A stretch of DNA of 64,000 bases from Leptospira sp. WS39.C2. Lineage in GTDB: Bacteria > Spirochaetota > Leptospiria > Leptospirales > Leptospiraceae. The stretch spans positions 434,001-498,000 of the forward strand of contig NZ_CP162142.1 of the NCBI RefSeq assembly GCF_040833965.1. Reading direction: 5' to 3'. Positions 36,158 to 44,859 of this stretch are shown one piece after another. Made by a program: the position numbers and the translations under genes. The first letter of the stretch is position 1; each line of letters opens with the position of its first letter. The notes under the pieces were generated by a model. It was not told the origin of the DNA. It did not search any database and saw only the letters and a program-made list of their open reading frames with translations.

Positions 36158-38242
36158 TTAAATATTGGGTCTTTTTTGTTTTGTTAGAATTTCTTCGTAT
36201 GTGCGAAGTAGGTCTTCAATGTAAAATGGTTTACTGATAAATCCATCCATTCCTACATCCCAACATTTTTGTTTGTGTTCGTTTAGCACATGTGCTGTGA
36301 CGGCTATGATAATTGATTTTTTTGGTTTGGAAATTTCTAGTTCTCTAATTTTAGTTGTGGCTTCAAATCCATCCATAACGGGCATTTCGCAGTCCATTAA
36401 AATCAAATCATAATATTTTTCTTGGCACATAAAAACGGCCACTTCTCCATTTTCTGCTAAATCAAATTGAATGTCTTGTTTTTTGAGGAGTCCACCAATT
36501 ACTTTTTGATTTAAAACATTATCTTCTACGACAAGGAATGTTTGGTTATGAAAACTATGAGTTGGGTAATTGGTTTGGATTAAGGAATTGTTTTCTTTTG
36601 TGAATGAATTTTCTTCTTTGGTTGTATTTTGAGTTTGTTTTGGGTCATTGATAGATTCTTTCGGAATGGATAGGGGAAAGGAACACCAGAATGTACTTCC
36701 AACTCCTTCCACACTTTCAACACCAATATCCCCGTCTAAGAGTTTCACTAAACGCTCCGAAATTGCTAATCCCAAACCAGTTCCACCATACTTTCTTGAG
36801 GTGGATGCATCCAATTGAGAAAATTTCTGAAATAATGAAGGGAGTTTTTTTGATGAAATTCCAATTCCTGAATCTTTAATTTCGAAGAATATTTTTTGGT
36901 CTTTTGTTTTTACGTAAAGTGTGACAAATCCAATGTCAGTGAATTTGATTGCATTCCCAATTAAATTGAAAAGGATCTGACGGATACGACTAGGATCTGA
37001 AATAATCAAACTGGGAACATTAGAGTCAATCTTATACGTGCATTCTAAATGTTTTGTATTTGATTCGATTGCAAATAAGTCAAAAATTTCTTTTAAAAAA
37101 TCTGGTAAATGGAAAGGTATTTTTTCAATTGTTAATTTGCCTGCATCTATTTTGGAAAAATCGAGAATATCATTTAGAATATTTAAGAGTGCTTTTCCTG
37201 CGTCTGCGATAGTTTTTACATAGGTTTTTTGTTCTACATCCAAATTGGTTTTGAATAAAATTTGAGTGATACCAATCACACCATTCAGTGGAGTACGAAT
37301 TTCATGGCTCATGGAGGCTAAAAATTCTGATTTAGCATGACTTGCCATTTCCTTTTCTTCATATAACTCGAGTAATCTTTTCTGTGTTGTATTTAAACTA
37401 TTAAGAATGGATTGTTTTTCATTTGTGGGAAATATCTCTCCTGTAAATTTACCTTCTCCGAGTAATGAAATGCGTCGAAATACTTCATCCACACTTCCTC
37501 CCATAATGGAAACCAAGGACCTGTGTGTTAAATACAAACTAAAACCAAAGATAATTCCTGAAAAAATGAGAACTGTGCGTAAGAAAAAAACTTTTTCTTT
37601 TGCATCTAAAATTGCCTGTGAGGTTCTTTCATCTAATTGAAAGTATAAATCATTGATTGGCTTCATGATCTCTGCTTTGCTCTTTAAATATTCATCATCA
37701 AATAAGATTTTTATAGCTTTAGAATTTGATTTCCCAGTTTTTAATTCCTCATCAATTAAAGTCATTGATTCGAATTCTATTTTTGTAAGTGAGTCCGATT
37801 TTTCTTTGGATAGTGAAAGTAATTTATAATCTGACTCACTGAATTCAGCAAGTTTCATAGCTTCATAGATACTCAAATAATTTCCTTCTTCCGAAGGAGG
37901 AGGTAATTCATCTGCTATGACTAGATCCCAATATGCATAATTATAATCCTTTGGGCGTGGTCTTTCTCCATTCCGAATTTCTAAAATTCTTTGGAAATAT
38001 ATTTTAAATTTGGGATCCTTTTGGATAGCGTACAAACGGACTAAGTTTGTTAGTTGGTCAGATGATTGTCTTAATTCATTTGCAATTTGTAAGGAAACGT
38101 ATCGATTTTCTTCAGCTAAATCGATATTTCGTTCACTGGCGGTATAAAAAGCAAAAGCAATGGAAACAAAAATAAATAATGCAAAATTGGTAATTAGATA
38201 AGGAAACAACCTACCCTTTGGTAACCAACTGGCATCCAACAT
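36158..38242 (-). CDS. Membrane-bound hybrid histidine kinase
   Basis: A 694-residue sensor kinase fused to a receiver. It has one membrane segment near residues 14-32, a roughly 180-residue helical periplasmic domain of no known family, and a second segment near 213-232. A HAMP-like region follows, then the HisKA H-box FLASMSHEIRTPLNGVIG (about 307-324), HATPase (N-box LIGNAIKFTDIG, G-box GTGLGLAISERL), and a C-terminal receiver (about 560-690; acceptor Asp in LILMDCEMPVMDG, KPF near its end). No Hpt or output domain is seen, so it needs a separate phosphotransfer partner. It stands alone, convergent with the preceding small gene. Confidence 0.92.
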   Translation of the reverse strand: MLDASWLPKGRLFPYLITNFALFIFVSIAFAFYTASERNIDLAEENRYVSLQIANELRQSSDQLTNLVRLYAIQKDPKFKIYFQRILEIRNGERPRPKDYNYAYWDLVIADELPPPSEEGNYLSIYEAMKLAEFSESDYKLLSLSKEKSDSLTKIEFESMTLIDEELKTGKSNSKAIKILFDDEYLKSKAEIMKPINDLYFQLDERTSQAILDAKEKVFFLRTVLIFSGIIFGFSLYLTHRSLVSIMGGSVDEVFRRISLLGEGKFTGEIFPTNEKQSILNSLNTTQKRLLELYEEKEMASHAKSEFLASMSHEIRTPLNGVIGITQILFKTNLDVEQKTYVKTIADAGKALLNILNDILDFSKIDAGKLTIEKIPFHLPDFLKEIFDLFAIESNTKHLECTYKIDSNVPSLIISDPSRIRQILFNLIGNAIKFTDIGFVTLYVKTKDQKIFFEIKDSGIGISSKKLPSLFQKFSQLDASTSRKYGGTGLGLAISERLVKLLDGDIGVESVEGVGSTFWCSFPLSIPKESINDPKQTQNTTKEENSFTKENNSLIQTNYPTHSFHNQTFLVVEDNVLNQKVIGGLLKKQDIQFDLAENGEVAVFMCQEKYYDLILMDCEMPVMDGFEATTKIRELEISKPKKSIIIAVTAHVLNEHKQKCWDVGMDGFISKPFYIEDLLRTYEEILTKQKRPNI

Positions 38243-38409
38243 GGCGTAACTCTACTTGAAATGTAAAAGTAGTAAAGGATAATATTCAGATGTATGTCAA
38301 TTTTATAGATTGGGAATCCTATTCGATGATTTTCAAAGATACCAATCGGATAGACATAGTTCTACGAAGAAATAAATTATCTTGTTGTTTCTACTAAGAT
38401 TGATGCGCT

Positions 38410-39078
38410 TTAGGACTTTCCTTCCATATACGCTTGTAATTCTTGTTGTAAACCTTCTGGAAGGCTAAGTCCACGGGCACGAATACGTTCATTGTATTTA
38501 TTGAATGACATTCTGTGTTGGTTGGTATTTAGATATCCTTCCAAGGCTTCGGAAGCCCATGGAATAATCTCTTTTACAAAATCATGATTTTCTTCTAATT
38601 GATCACAAAAAGGAATAAACAATGGCCGATTGACAGGCCTTCCGATATTTCGATAGAATAACAAACAAAAAAGTGTCTCATCACCTAGGACTGATTCTGT
38701 CCTTATTTTTTCCTCAACGTATTTTAAATTGATACAATCTAGATAGTCGATGTTAAACGATTCAGGAGCCAAACGTTTTGTCACAAATTTAGAGATTTCT
38801 GTCTTAACAAATGTTAGATTATTACAATGGTGAGGACAAGAGCCTTGGTCTTTATGTAGGTCACATTCTAAAAACAAAATACAATCTACATCGGAGGTAG
38901 GGTCAACGATACCAAAATTAATGGAACCAAGTAACTCGAGCGCCACTTCATAACCCTTTCGGGAAAGTTCTTGGGTGGCAAGCCGAAAGGCTTGCATTCG
39001 TTTTAGGGCATATTTTGTATCATAATTCCTATATTTATTTTTAAGAACAAGATACCTTTCGACTATATTTTTGGACAT
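38410..39078 (-). CDS. Nucleotidyltransferase-fold protein
   Basis: A 222-residue cytosolic protein. The segment LELLGSINFGIVDPTSDVDCILF (about 46-68) contains the GS-x9-DxD pattern of the pol-beta nucleotidyltransferase superfamily, and a further acidic residue in SFNIDYLDC may complete the metal site. A cluster CDLHKDQGSCPHHC (about 71-84) could bind zinc, an addition I do not associate with a named subfamily. The N-terminal helices and C-terminal tail are unremarkable. It is divergent from the large exported protein at 39198. The substrate is unknown; it could transfer AMP to protein, RNA or a small molecule. Confidence 0.65.
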   Translation of the reverse strand: MSKNIVERYLVLKNKYRNYDTKYALKRMQAFRLATQELSRKGYEVALELLGSINFGIVDPTSDVDCILFLECDLHKDQGSCPHHCNNLTFVKTEISKFVTKRLAPESFNIDYLDCINLKYVEEKIRTESVLGDETLFCLLFYRNIGRPVNRPLFIPFCDQLEENHDFVKEIIPWASEALEGYLNTNQHRMSFNKYNERIRARGLSLPEGLQQELQAYMEGKS

Positions 39079-39197
39079 GGGCTTTCGTTTGTATTGATTT
39101 GTTTTTTAGTGAACGCCATCTACCAAAAGAATACAACACCTTTTGTATTGGGAAATTTGAAATTTCGCCGATAATTTAAAATAGGAAGGAATAGGAT

Positions 39198-41231
39198 TTG
39201 GATACTTTACATTTGGAAAATCAGGTTTCAAAAAGGTATAAGTCTAAATCTATTTTATGGTTATTTTGTATTCTTTTCTCAATTTCTCTCTCGGCAGGGG
39301 AAGAGGACCGCAGAAACCCACTCTCTGGGTTGTATCTTTCTCCCTTAAAAGTGATCTCACTTGAGGAAATCAAAACTCTCGATACAGATAAAAGAATCAC
39401 GATTGATGAAGATTCAGGGATTGCCCTCCGAGACGAACCAAAACCCGTGGATCCAAATGCACCCGATGTCCCAGTTGTGCCTGGAGCGGATTTACCAGTT
39501 GACCCAGGACAAGAAACGGGTCCAAAAAATTTAGAAACTAAGATCCGTGAGGCGGAAGGTTTACTCAAACGGTATTATAGCCAATTCATTGAAGAAAAAC
39601 GGATTTGGGAAGATCGGGAAAAAGGAAATGTTTATAATTCTCGAACAGAGATGAATGACATTCGATTATTACTTTGGCAAAGTACACATAAACATACGGA
39701 AACATTTGTTATCCGAGATTCTCCAGTATTGTATTATTTACATATTAAACTTGCAAAACTTTATGTAGAGTCTGAAAAATTTGCACCTGCCTTAAGGCAT
39801 TACCTTGCTGCATTTCGTTACCATCCCTTGGAGATGACAGAAGAAGGATTTAGAACTGGAGAATGGCAAAAGGAAGATTTACTTGGATATGATGAAGGAT
39901 CTGCAAAAGAACATGAACGATTATACCAAGAATGGATCCAGGCTGAACAAAAATATAAAAAAGCCAAAGATGATATTCACTTAAAGGAAAGTAATTGGAT
40001 TCGTGAGGGGAAAAAATTATCAGATTTAACTCCTCAATCAAAACTTTGGAATGAAGAATTAAAAATAGTAGATCAAACTAGAAAAACGGCAAAATTTAAT
40101 TATGAAGACTCATATAATAAACGTTATTTGGCATATCTAAATAAAAGAAAACAGGTTGAGTCAAGTGAACTCTATGCTTTTGCCAACGTAGTTAAAAAAT
40201 TAGAGGATGATAATAAAGAACGATTAAAAATAGTCAATAAATTGGGAACAGCTGGAAAAGGAATTTATGTTCTTTTTGATTATAAAAGAAATACCGATTT
40301 TTTTGCGTATGAATTGATATTAGAGAGAGCTTATCGGATCTGGAATCAAAATCCAAATGTATTAAATGATATTGCAGAACAATTTAGACAAGATGGAAAA
40401 AAAGAGAAAGCCGCTGATTTTTATGAAAAAGCGTTGAATGAATATTTAAAAAATCCAAATCCTACTGAAGAAGAAAAAGAAAAAATCATAAAAGCAAATT
40501 TGCGTTTAGCAACGATTAATGCAGACTTAAAAAGAAATATTCTCGCTGGAAATTATTACGAATCATTTTTTTCCTTAAGCCCAGATACTCCTGAAAAAAC
40601 GAGAGTTTCTTATGAAATCGGTGTGTTTTTCAATCAGAAGATTGGAGATCCTGAAAGAGGATCAACTTTTCTCACTTATTGGTTAGAAAAGAATAGTAAA
40701 GATTGGAATCCATCCTTAATGGAAGACACTGGAGTTCCAGAAATGGAATCAATAGCCTATTTTTATCTTAGTAAAAAAGATAAGAAATTAAGAAAGTTTG
40801 AACTAGAACAAAACAAACTCAACATTGCTCTAATTCAATGGAAAAAACTAGATGAAAAACTGATTCTTGCTGAAAAAGAAAGAATGGAATTAATTGAGAA
40901 AAAACAATCTTTAAAAAAAGATTTAATGGTCACCACTCTAGATGATGTATTGTCACAATATCGATTGATGGATTTAAAAATAGAAGACCAAGAAGCTGTG
41001 ATTCGAGTATTAGAAACAAAAAGAAATAAAATTCCTCTTATTAAAATTTTGTTTCGATTGGGAGTTCTTGCAGAAGACAACCGTGATTTTAATAAAGCCA
41101 AAGAGTATTATGAATTTGTGATCAAAGAAGGTGGTGAAACAGAAGTTCGTGTTGCCTTAAAGGAATTAGAAAGAATCAAAAAAATCTTGGAAACGGGAAA
41201 TATCCAACCACCGATTAACGAGAGTATTTGA
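39198..41231 (+). CDS. Exported TPR/coiled-coil protein
   Basis: A 677-residue protein with an N-terminal hydrophobic signal (SILWLFCILFSISLSAG, about 17-34) preceded by a basic stretch, so it is probably periplasmic or membrane-anchored. A Pro/Asp/Val-rich linker (about 77-110) leads to TPR-like helices (LHIKLAKLYVESEKFAPALRHY near 185; DIAEQFRQDGKKEKAADFYEKA near 392) and long coiled coils (about 235-280 and 535-600). It starts with TTG, supported by the ribosome site AGGAAGG nine bases upstream; no ATG lies nearby in frame. Its 3' end overlaps the convergent lipoprotein gene by 17 bases. The function is unknown. Confidence 0.8.
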   Translation: MDTLHLENQVSKRYKSKSILWLFCILFSISLSAGEEDRRNPLSGLYLSPLKVISLEEIKTLDTDKRITIDEDSGIALRDEPKPVDPNAPDVPVVPGADLPVDPGQETGPKNLETKIREAEGLLKRYYSQFIEEKRIWEDREKGNVYNSRTEMNDIRLLLWQSTHKHTETFVIRDSPVLYYLHIKLAKLYVESEKFAPALRHYLAAFRYHPLEMTEEGFRTGEWQKEDLLGYDEGSAKEHERLYQEWIQAEQKYKKAKDDIHLKESNWIREGKKLSDLTPQSKLWNEELKIVDQTRKTAKFNYEDSYNKRYLAYLNKRKQVESSELYAFANVVKKLEDDNKERLKIVNKLGTAGKGIYVLFDYKRNTDFFAYELILERAYRIWNQNPNVLNDIAEQFRQDGKKEKAADFYEKALNEYLKNPNPTEEEKEKIIKANLRLATINADLKRNILAGNYYESFFSLSPDTPEKTRVSYEIGVFFNQKIGDPERGSTFLTYWLEKNSKDWNPSLMEDTGVPEMESIAYFYLSKKDKKLRKFELEQNKLNIALIQWKKLDEKLILAEKERMELIEKKQSLKKDLMVTTLDDVLSQYRLMDLKIEDQEAVIRVLETKRNKIPLIKILFRLGVLAEDNRDFNKAKEYYEFVIKEGGETEVRVALKELERIKKILETGNIQPPINESI

Positions 41232-41745
41232 TTATTTCGTCTGTTTGATCACCAGCTAATTCTTGTTCAAGATTTTCCTCAGTGTAACCTTCTTCAGGTA
41301 AAACACGAAATTTTACTTCGTCTACAGTATCACCTTCATGTACAATTTTGATCAAATATTCACCAGTTCTTAGTAACGAAAATTCGTCACGGATAGCAAG
41401 TGTATCAGGTTCAACCCGTTTCTTTTTGATGTCAATTTCCACATAATCCAACTCATAACGATTGAGTGAAATGTGGAAATCAGTTTCAAGGCCCGGGTTT
41501 CTTGAAAATTGATATACATAATGTATGGTGTCACTTGGAGAAAAAATGAGATCATCTCTCATCATTTTATAATCAGTAATGGTTTGGATATGTTGTTCGA
41601 GGATGTCCATTTCTTCCATTTTGGTTGTTGTCCAACCAAATTCACCTTTTGGAACTCCACATTGGATAAAAACTAACATAGATAATATGAATAAATAACG
41701 AAATTGAAAATTAAAAGGAATCAAGGGCGACGAATTCTGTCTCAT
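41215..41745 (-). CDS. Lipoprotein of unknown function at the end of the pgs cluster
   Basis: A 176-residue protein with a basic N-terminus and hydrophobic run ending LSMLVFIQC (Cys near 29), a lipoprotein signal. The mature part is mostly beta-strand (DTIHYVYQFSRNPG, FHISLNRYELDYVEID, TGEYLIKIVHEGDTVDEVKF), resembling an immunoglobulin-like fold, with a conserved acidic tail. It is transcribed in the same direction as the poly-gamma-glutamate genes and lies 51 bases after the small gene at 41797-41985. It could belong to that operon. No named family is recognised. Confidence 0.7.
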   Translation of the reverse strand: MRQNSSPLIPFNFQFRYLFILSMLVFIQCGVPKGEFGWTTTKMEEMDILEQHIQTITDYKMMRDDLIFSPSDTIHYVYQFSRNPGLETDFHISLNRYELDYVEIDIKKKRVEPDTLAIRDEFSLLRTGEYLIKIVHEGDTVDEVKFRVLPEEGYTEENLEQELAGDQTDEIIKYSR

Positions 41746-41796
41746 CTTACTTAAAGTTTCGTCAAAACCAGGAAATTCCTCTTTCGAAATTAGGAT

Positions 41797-41985
41797 TTAA
41801 TCGATTATTTTTCCCCGATCGGAGATGTCTTTTTCGGAGGATTTTTGTTGTTTTTGCCGATTTGGGAAAGGTTCTCTCTGGTTTTTGCCAATTTCTTCTG
41901 CGATTTTTGCAGGTAAGATCAGAATACGACTCACCCAACGTAAGACCAAAAAAAGTAAGATGGATAAAACAATGATTTTTGCCAT
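41797..41985 (-). CDS. Small membrane protein in the pgs cluster
   Basis: A 62-residue protein with one N-terminal membrane helix (about 4-22) followed by a basic, glutamine-rich cytosolic tail. It begins six bases after the pgsW-like stop codon, so it is co-transcribed. In other bacteria the Pgs complex includes a small accessory subunit (PgsE/CapE); this protein has similar size and context, but no sequence match that I can assert. It may be a functional analogue only. Confidence 0.6.
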   Translation of the reverse strand: MAKIIVLSILLFLVLRWVSRILILPAKIAEEIGKNQREPFPNRQKQQKSSEKDISDRGKIID

Positions 41986-41991
41986 TTTGGA

Positions 41992-43125
41992 TTACCGAGA
42001 ATGTAAGGTTTTAGGAAGGTAACGGTCTTCTTCGTTTTCTCCCCATCCTAACCTTGTTACACCATACAATCCAATGAGCAAAAAAAGGAAAACAGAAACA
42101 TAAAGAATCGGATTGTATTCTTCCGAATAAAATACCTTTCCTTCACCTGGTTTAGGAATTTTTTTGGGAGAAATAGGAAGTCCATATCTACGAGCGAGAG
42201 ATTCAATTTGAATGAAATTGATTACTGGTATTTCTCTTTCAAGGAATGATTTTATCACGGAATTTGGAATTAGAACTTCTTCTGGCAAATCTGTGATGAG
42301 TCCATTTTTGAAAACTTGTTTGCCTAAACTTGTACCAAGAATAGTGGTTCCTCCTCCAACATTGATAAACAGTTTGATTGGTTTCCCTTGTGATAATTCA
42401 TCATAATACTTCATTCTTTTTTCGATGGAGTCTTCAAAGTTAATTGGATCCAATCGTTTGATTTGATTTCTTTGTAAAGCCCTGATCAAAAGTTCCTTTC
42501 CTTCTTTAGAAGTTCCTGCAGCTTTATCTTGAATACCACCTAATGATGAATAACTGGATCGAAATGGAAAAATGCCTGAGGATTCTAGTTCTTTTTCCAT
42601 ATCAAGCCATAACATCTGAGGATGGTTTGCACCAAACTGAGAAGCCGAAGCACTTGAGATTATGATTGGTTTTAGTTTTAAAGTTTCTAACGCAGCAAAC
42701 AAACAAATATTAAGTGCAGGAAACGATCCCGAAATAGCAACAGCTACAGTATCTCCTTCTTCTACTTTTGCTTTTTTCAAAAACTGGATCATCACCGCCG
42801 CAAAATTCGGATTGATAGAAGTTTGTTTTGATGTTAAGGAGCCACTATTACTTGTCACAGGTGTTAAGAAATCTCCAATCAAACCTGAGTTAGATGGATC
42901 AAATTCTTTATAATCTGGTTTTTTGTGTTTTAAAAGTTCTGGTTTTAAAATTTGAAAACCACGTTCTGCCAATTTTGCAGCGTGTAATTTTTTTTTGAAG
43001 TAAGGTTGTTCTTTTTTTACCTTACAAGATTCAATTAATAATAAACCTAGAACACCAAGAATTGCGAGTAAAAACAATACAATCCGTGATCGTTTCCAAG
43101 GGGACCAATAAATTTTTGTCATCAT
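41992..43125 (-). CDS. PgsW-like poly-gamma-glutamate system protein
   Basis: A 377-residue membrane protein. It has an N-terminal membrane segment (about 12-30), a large globular middle domain with glycine-rich loops (VAVAISGSFPALNICLFAAL near 125, NVGGGTTILGTSLG near 253), and a C-terminal membrane segment (about 340-358, ILYVSVFLFLLIGLYGV). This layout matches the poly-gamma-glutamate system protein family found beside pgsB/pgsC in some bacteria. The start overlaps the pgsC stop codon by four bases. It may replace PgsA, which is absent, in polymer handling or export; that role is inferred. Confidence 0.75.
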   Translation of the reverse strand: MMTKIYWSPWKRSRIVLFLLAILGVLGLLLIESCKVKKEQPYFKKKLHAAKLAERGFQILKPELLKHKKPDYKEFDPSNSGLIGDFLTPVTSNSGSLTSKQTSINPNFAAVMIQFLKKAKVEEGDTVAVAISGSFPALNICLFAALETLKLKPIIISSASASQFGANHPQMLWLDMEKELESSGIFPFRSSYSSLGGIQDKAAGTSKEGKELLIRALQRNQIKRLDPINFEDSIEKRMKYYDELSQGKPIKLFINVGGGTTILGTSLGKQVFKNGLITDLPEEVLIPNSVIKSFLEREIPVINFIQIESLARRYGLPISPKKIPKPGEGKVFYSEEYNPILYVSVFLFLLIGLYGVTRLGWGENEEDRYLPKTLHSR

Positions 43126-43586
43126 AGGCTTTCTAATTCATTTCCCAAAAGAAAAATTAAGAGTATTTTCACAAATATGGCAGCGAGTACCAACACGGAA
43201 GTTGTTTCTAATACTCCTTGCCTTTCGAACCAAACAGCGATTAGACCTGGAATTATGAATCCAATCCCTCTGACTTCTGATATATAATATAAATCTATTT
43301 CTGGCAATATTTGATAATTTAATAAATATCCGAAAAAATAACCAAATAACAAAATAAAGACGATCTTTCTTTTTCCAAAAATCATAAGAAAATTAGAAAG
43401 GATCTCCACACATATAAATGACAAAAACGCAATGAGAAATGTTAGTGCAATGTTTTTTGGATGGTTGAGTGATAATGCAAGGTAACCAGGGACAACTAAC
43501 CCAGTTCCTAAAATTCCGAACAATTCAGAAAAAACCAAACTGATGACCAAGCTAAGTCCAATTGATAACGGAAGAATTTCATTCAT
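43122..43586 (-). CDS. pgsC: PgsC/CapC, poly-gamma-glutamate synthase membrane subunit
   Basis: A 154-residue inner-membrane protein with four or five helices. The opening MNEILPLSIGLSLVISLVFSE and the GLVVPGYLAL motif (about 30-39) are the signature of PgsC/CapC, which together with PgsB polymerises glutamate into poly-gamma-glutamate. It overlaps pgsB by eight bases and the pgsW-like gene by four, so all three are translationally coupled. The length agrees with the family. Confidence 0.9.
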   Translation of the reverse strand: MNEILPLSIGLSLVISLVFSELFGILGTGLVVPGYLALSLNHPKNIALTFLIAFLSFICVEILSNFLMIFGKRKIVFILLFGYFFGYLLNYQILPEIDLYYISEVRGIGFIIPGLIAVWFERQGVLETTSVLVLAAIFVKILLIFLLGNELESL

Positions 43587-44775
43587 GTATTTGTTCTGAC
43601 CTATTCTTAAAATATAAAGACAAATCCATTCCTAACCCCACAATATTTCCCATACCAAAGACTAAAGATTGTTTCGGTAATATTGAAAGCAATGATTCAA
43701 AAATCCCATCTAAACTTAAATGTTCCCAAACATAAATAGGAACGTCAGTTTTAGAATATGTTTTTAATGATTGGAATGCAAGTGATGTGGAAGTACCAAT
43801 TAAAATAATCGCATCATATCCTTCCCAATTGGCAAATTCTTTGGTAAGTTGTATTGTTCGTTCTGGGCGGTCTTCTCTGGTATGGAATAAAATAAATCGT
43901 TTTTGTATATGTGGGTATCTTTTTAATAGAGATGTCCATATCATATTTGTACTACTCGGATCATTTGCTGCCATGGCATTCGCGTAAATAAATTCTTTTC
44001 CAAAAAAATGGATTGGAAAAGCAGAAAGCGCACCAGGGTCAGGAGTTACTTTCCACATTGCTTCCAATGCTTTTTTTCTATCTACACCTAATAAGGAACA
44101 AACTTTTAGAGCAAGGTAAACATTTTCTTTGTGTTCCCAATATGTGAACTTTAGAATTTCATCCTCTGAAATTGATTCAATTTCTTCGTTTGCGATAAGA
44201 ATTGCATTTGTATTCCGATCCGAACAAACATCTTTGATTTCTGTTTCAAATTCACTTGGTCCAACCACTAATGTTCCATTCACTGGACAAGCAGATAACA
44301 AAGTTCTTGCGACATCAATGAGTTTCGGTCCCATCACTTCCAAATGGTCTTCCCTAATGTTTGTAATAACTCCAATATCTGAGTGTAAAATTTGACCTTC
44401 ACTTGCCCATTGGTAACGGGGTTCTAAAGCCATACATTCTAAGACAACGATTTCTGCTCCGGTAGATTTTGCTTTTTTTAGGATTTTAATTTGTTCTAAT
44501 ATAGATGGTTTTCCAAATCTAGAAATGGAAGTTTCTGATCCATCGGGGAAAATCATTCGAGCAAGTGTGCCCGTTGTTTTTGCAAATACAGAGTATCCAG
44601 AACTTGATAGTCCTGCTCGTATTAATCTTGTTACACTAGATTTTCCCCTTGTCCCATTCACATGTATTCTGTGTTTGAATTGTTTAAGTGTTCGTTTGTG
44701 TAAAATAACTTCGATTGTATAATAAATGATCAAAACTAATATGATGAGAAAAAATAGTGTGGCATTTGGTTTCAT
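43579..44775 (-). CDS. pgsB: PgsB/CapB, poly-gamma-glutamate synthase ligase subunit
   Basis: A 398-residue amide ligase of the Mur ligase fold that activates and adds glutamate to the growing polymer. An N-terminal membrane helix (about 7-23) anchors it, followed by the ATP-binding loop HVNGTRGKSSVTRL (about 38-51) and the PgsB-typical EIVVLECMALEPRYQW. It is the first gene of the operon pgsB-pgsC-pgsW-small ORF-(lipoprotein). It is divergent from the PP2C gene, sharing an 84-base promoter region. A PgsA/CapA metallohydrolase is not encoded nearby. Confidence 0.92.
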   Translation of the reverse strand: MKPNATLFFLIILVLIIYYTIEVILHKRTLKQFKHRIHVNGTRGKSSVTRLIRAGLSSSGYSVFAKTTGTLARMIFPDGSETSISRFGKPSILEQIKILKKAKSTGAEIVVLECMALEPRYQWASEGQILHSDIGVITNIREDHLEVMGPKLIDVARTLLSACPVNGTLVVGPSEFETEIKDVCSDRNTNAILIANEEIESISEDEILKFTYWEHKENVYLALKVCSLLGVDRKKALEAMWKVTPDPGALSAFPIHFFGKEFIYANAMAANDPSSTNMIWTSLLKRYPHIQKRFILFHTREDRPERTIQLTKEFANWEGYDAIILIGTSTSLAFQSLKTYSKTDVPIYVWEHLSLDGIFESLLSILPKQSLVFGMGNIVGLGMDLSLYFKNRSEQIHE

Positions 44776-44859
44776 TTGAAAAATTCCAGATGATACATTT
44801 CCTTCAAAGGAATGTCATTTGATTGTAACGTAAATTTGCGAAGATGCACGTAGTTTTCT

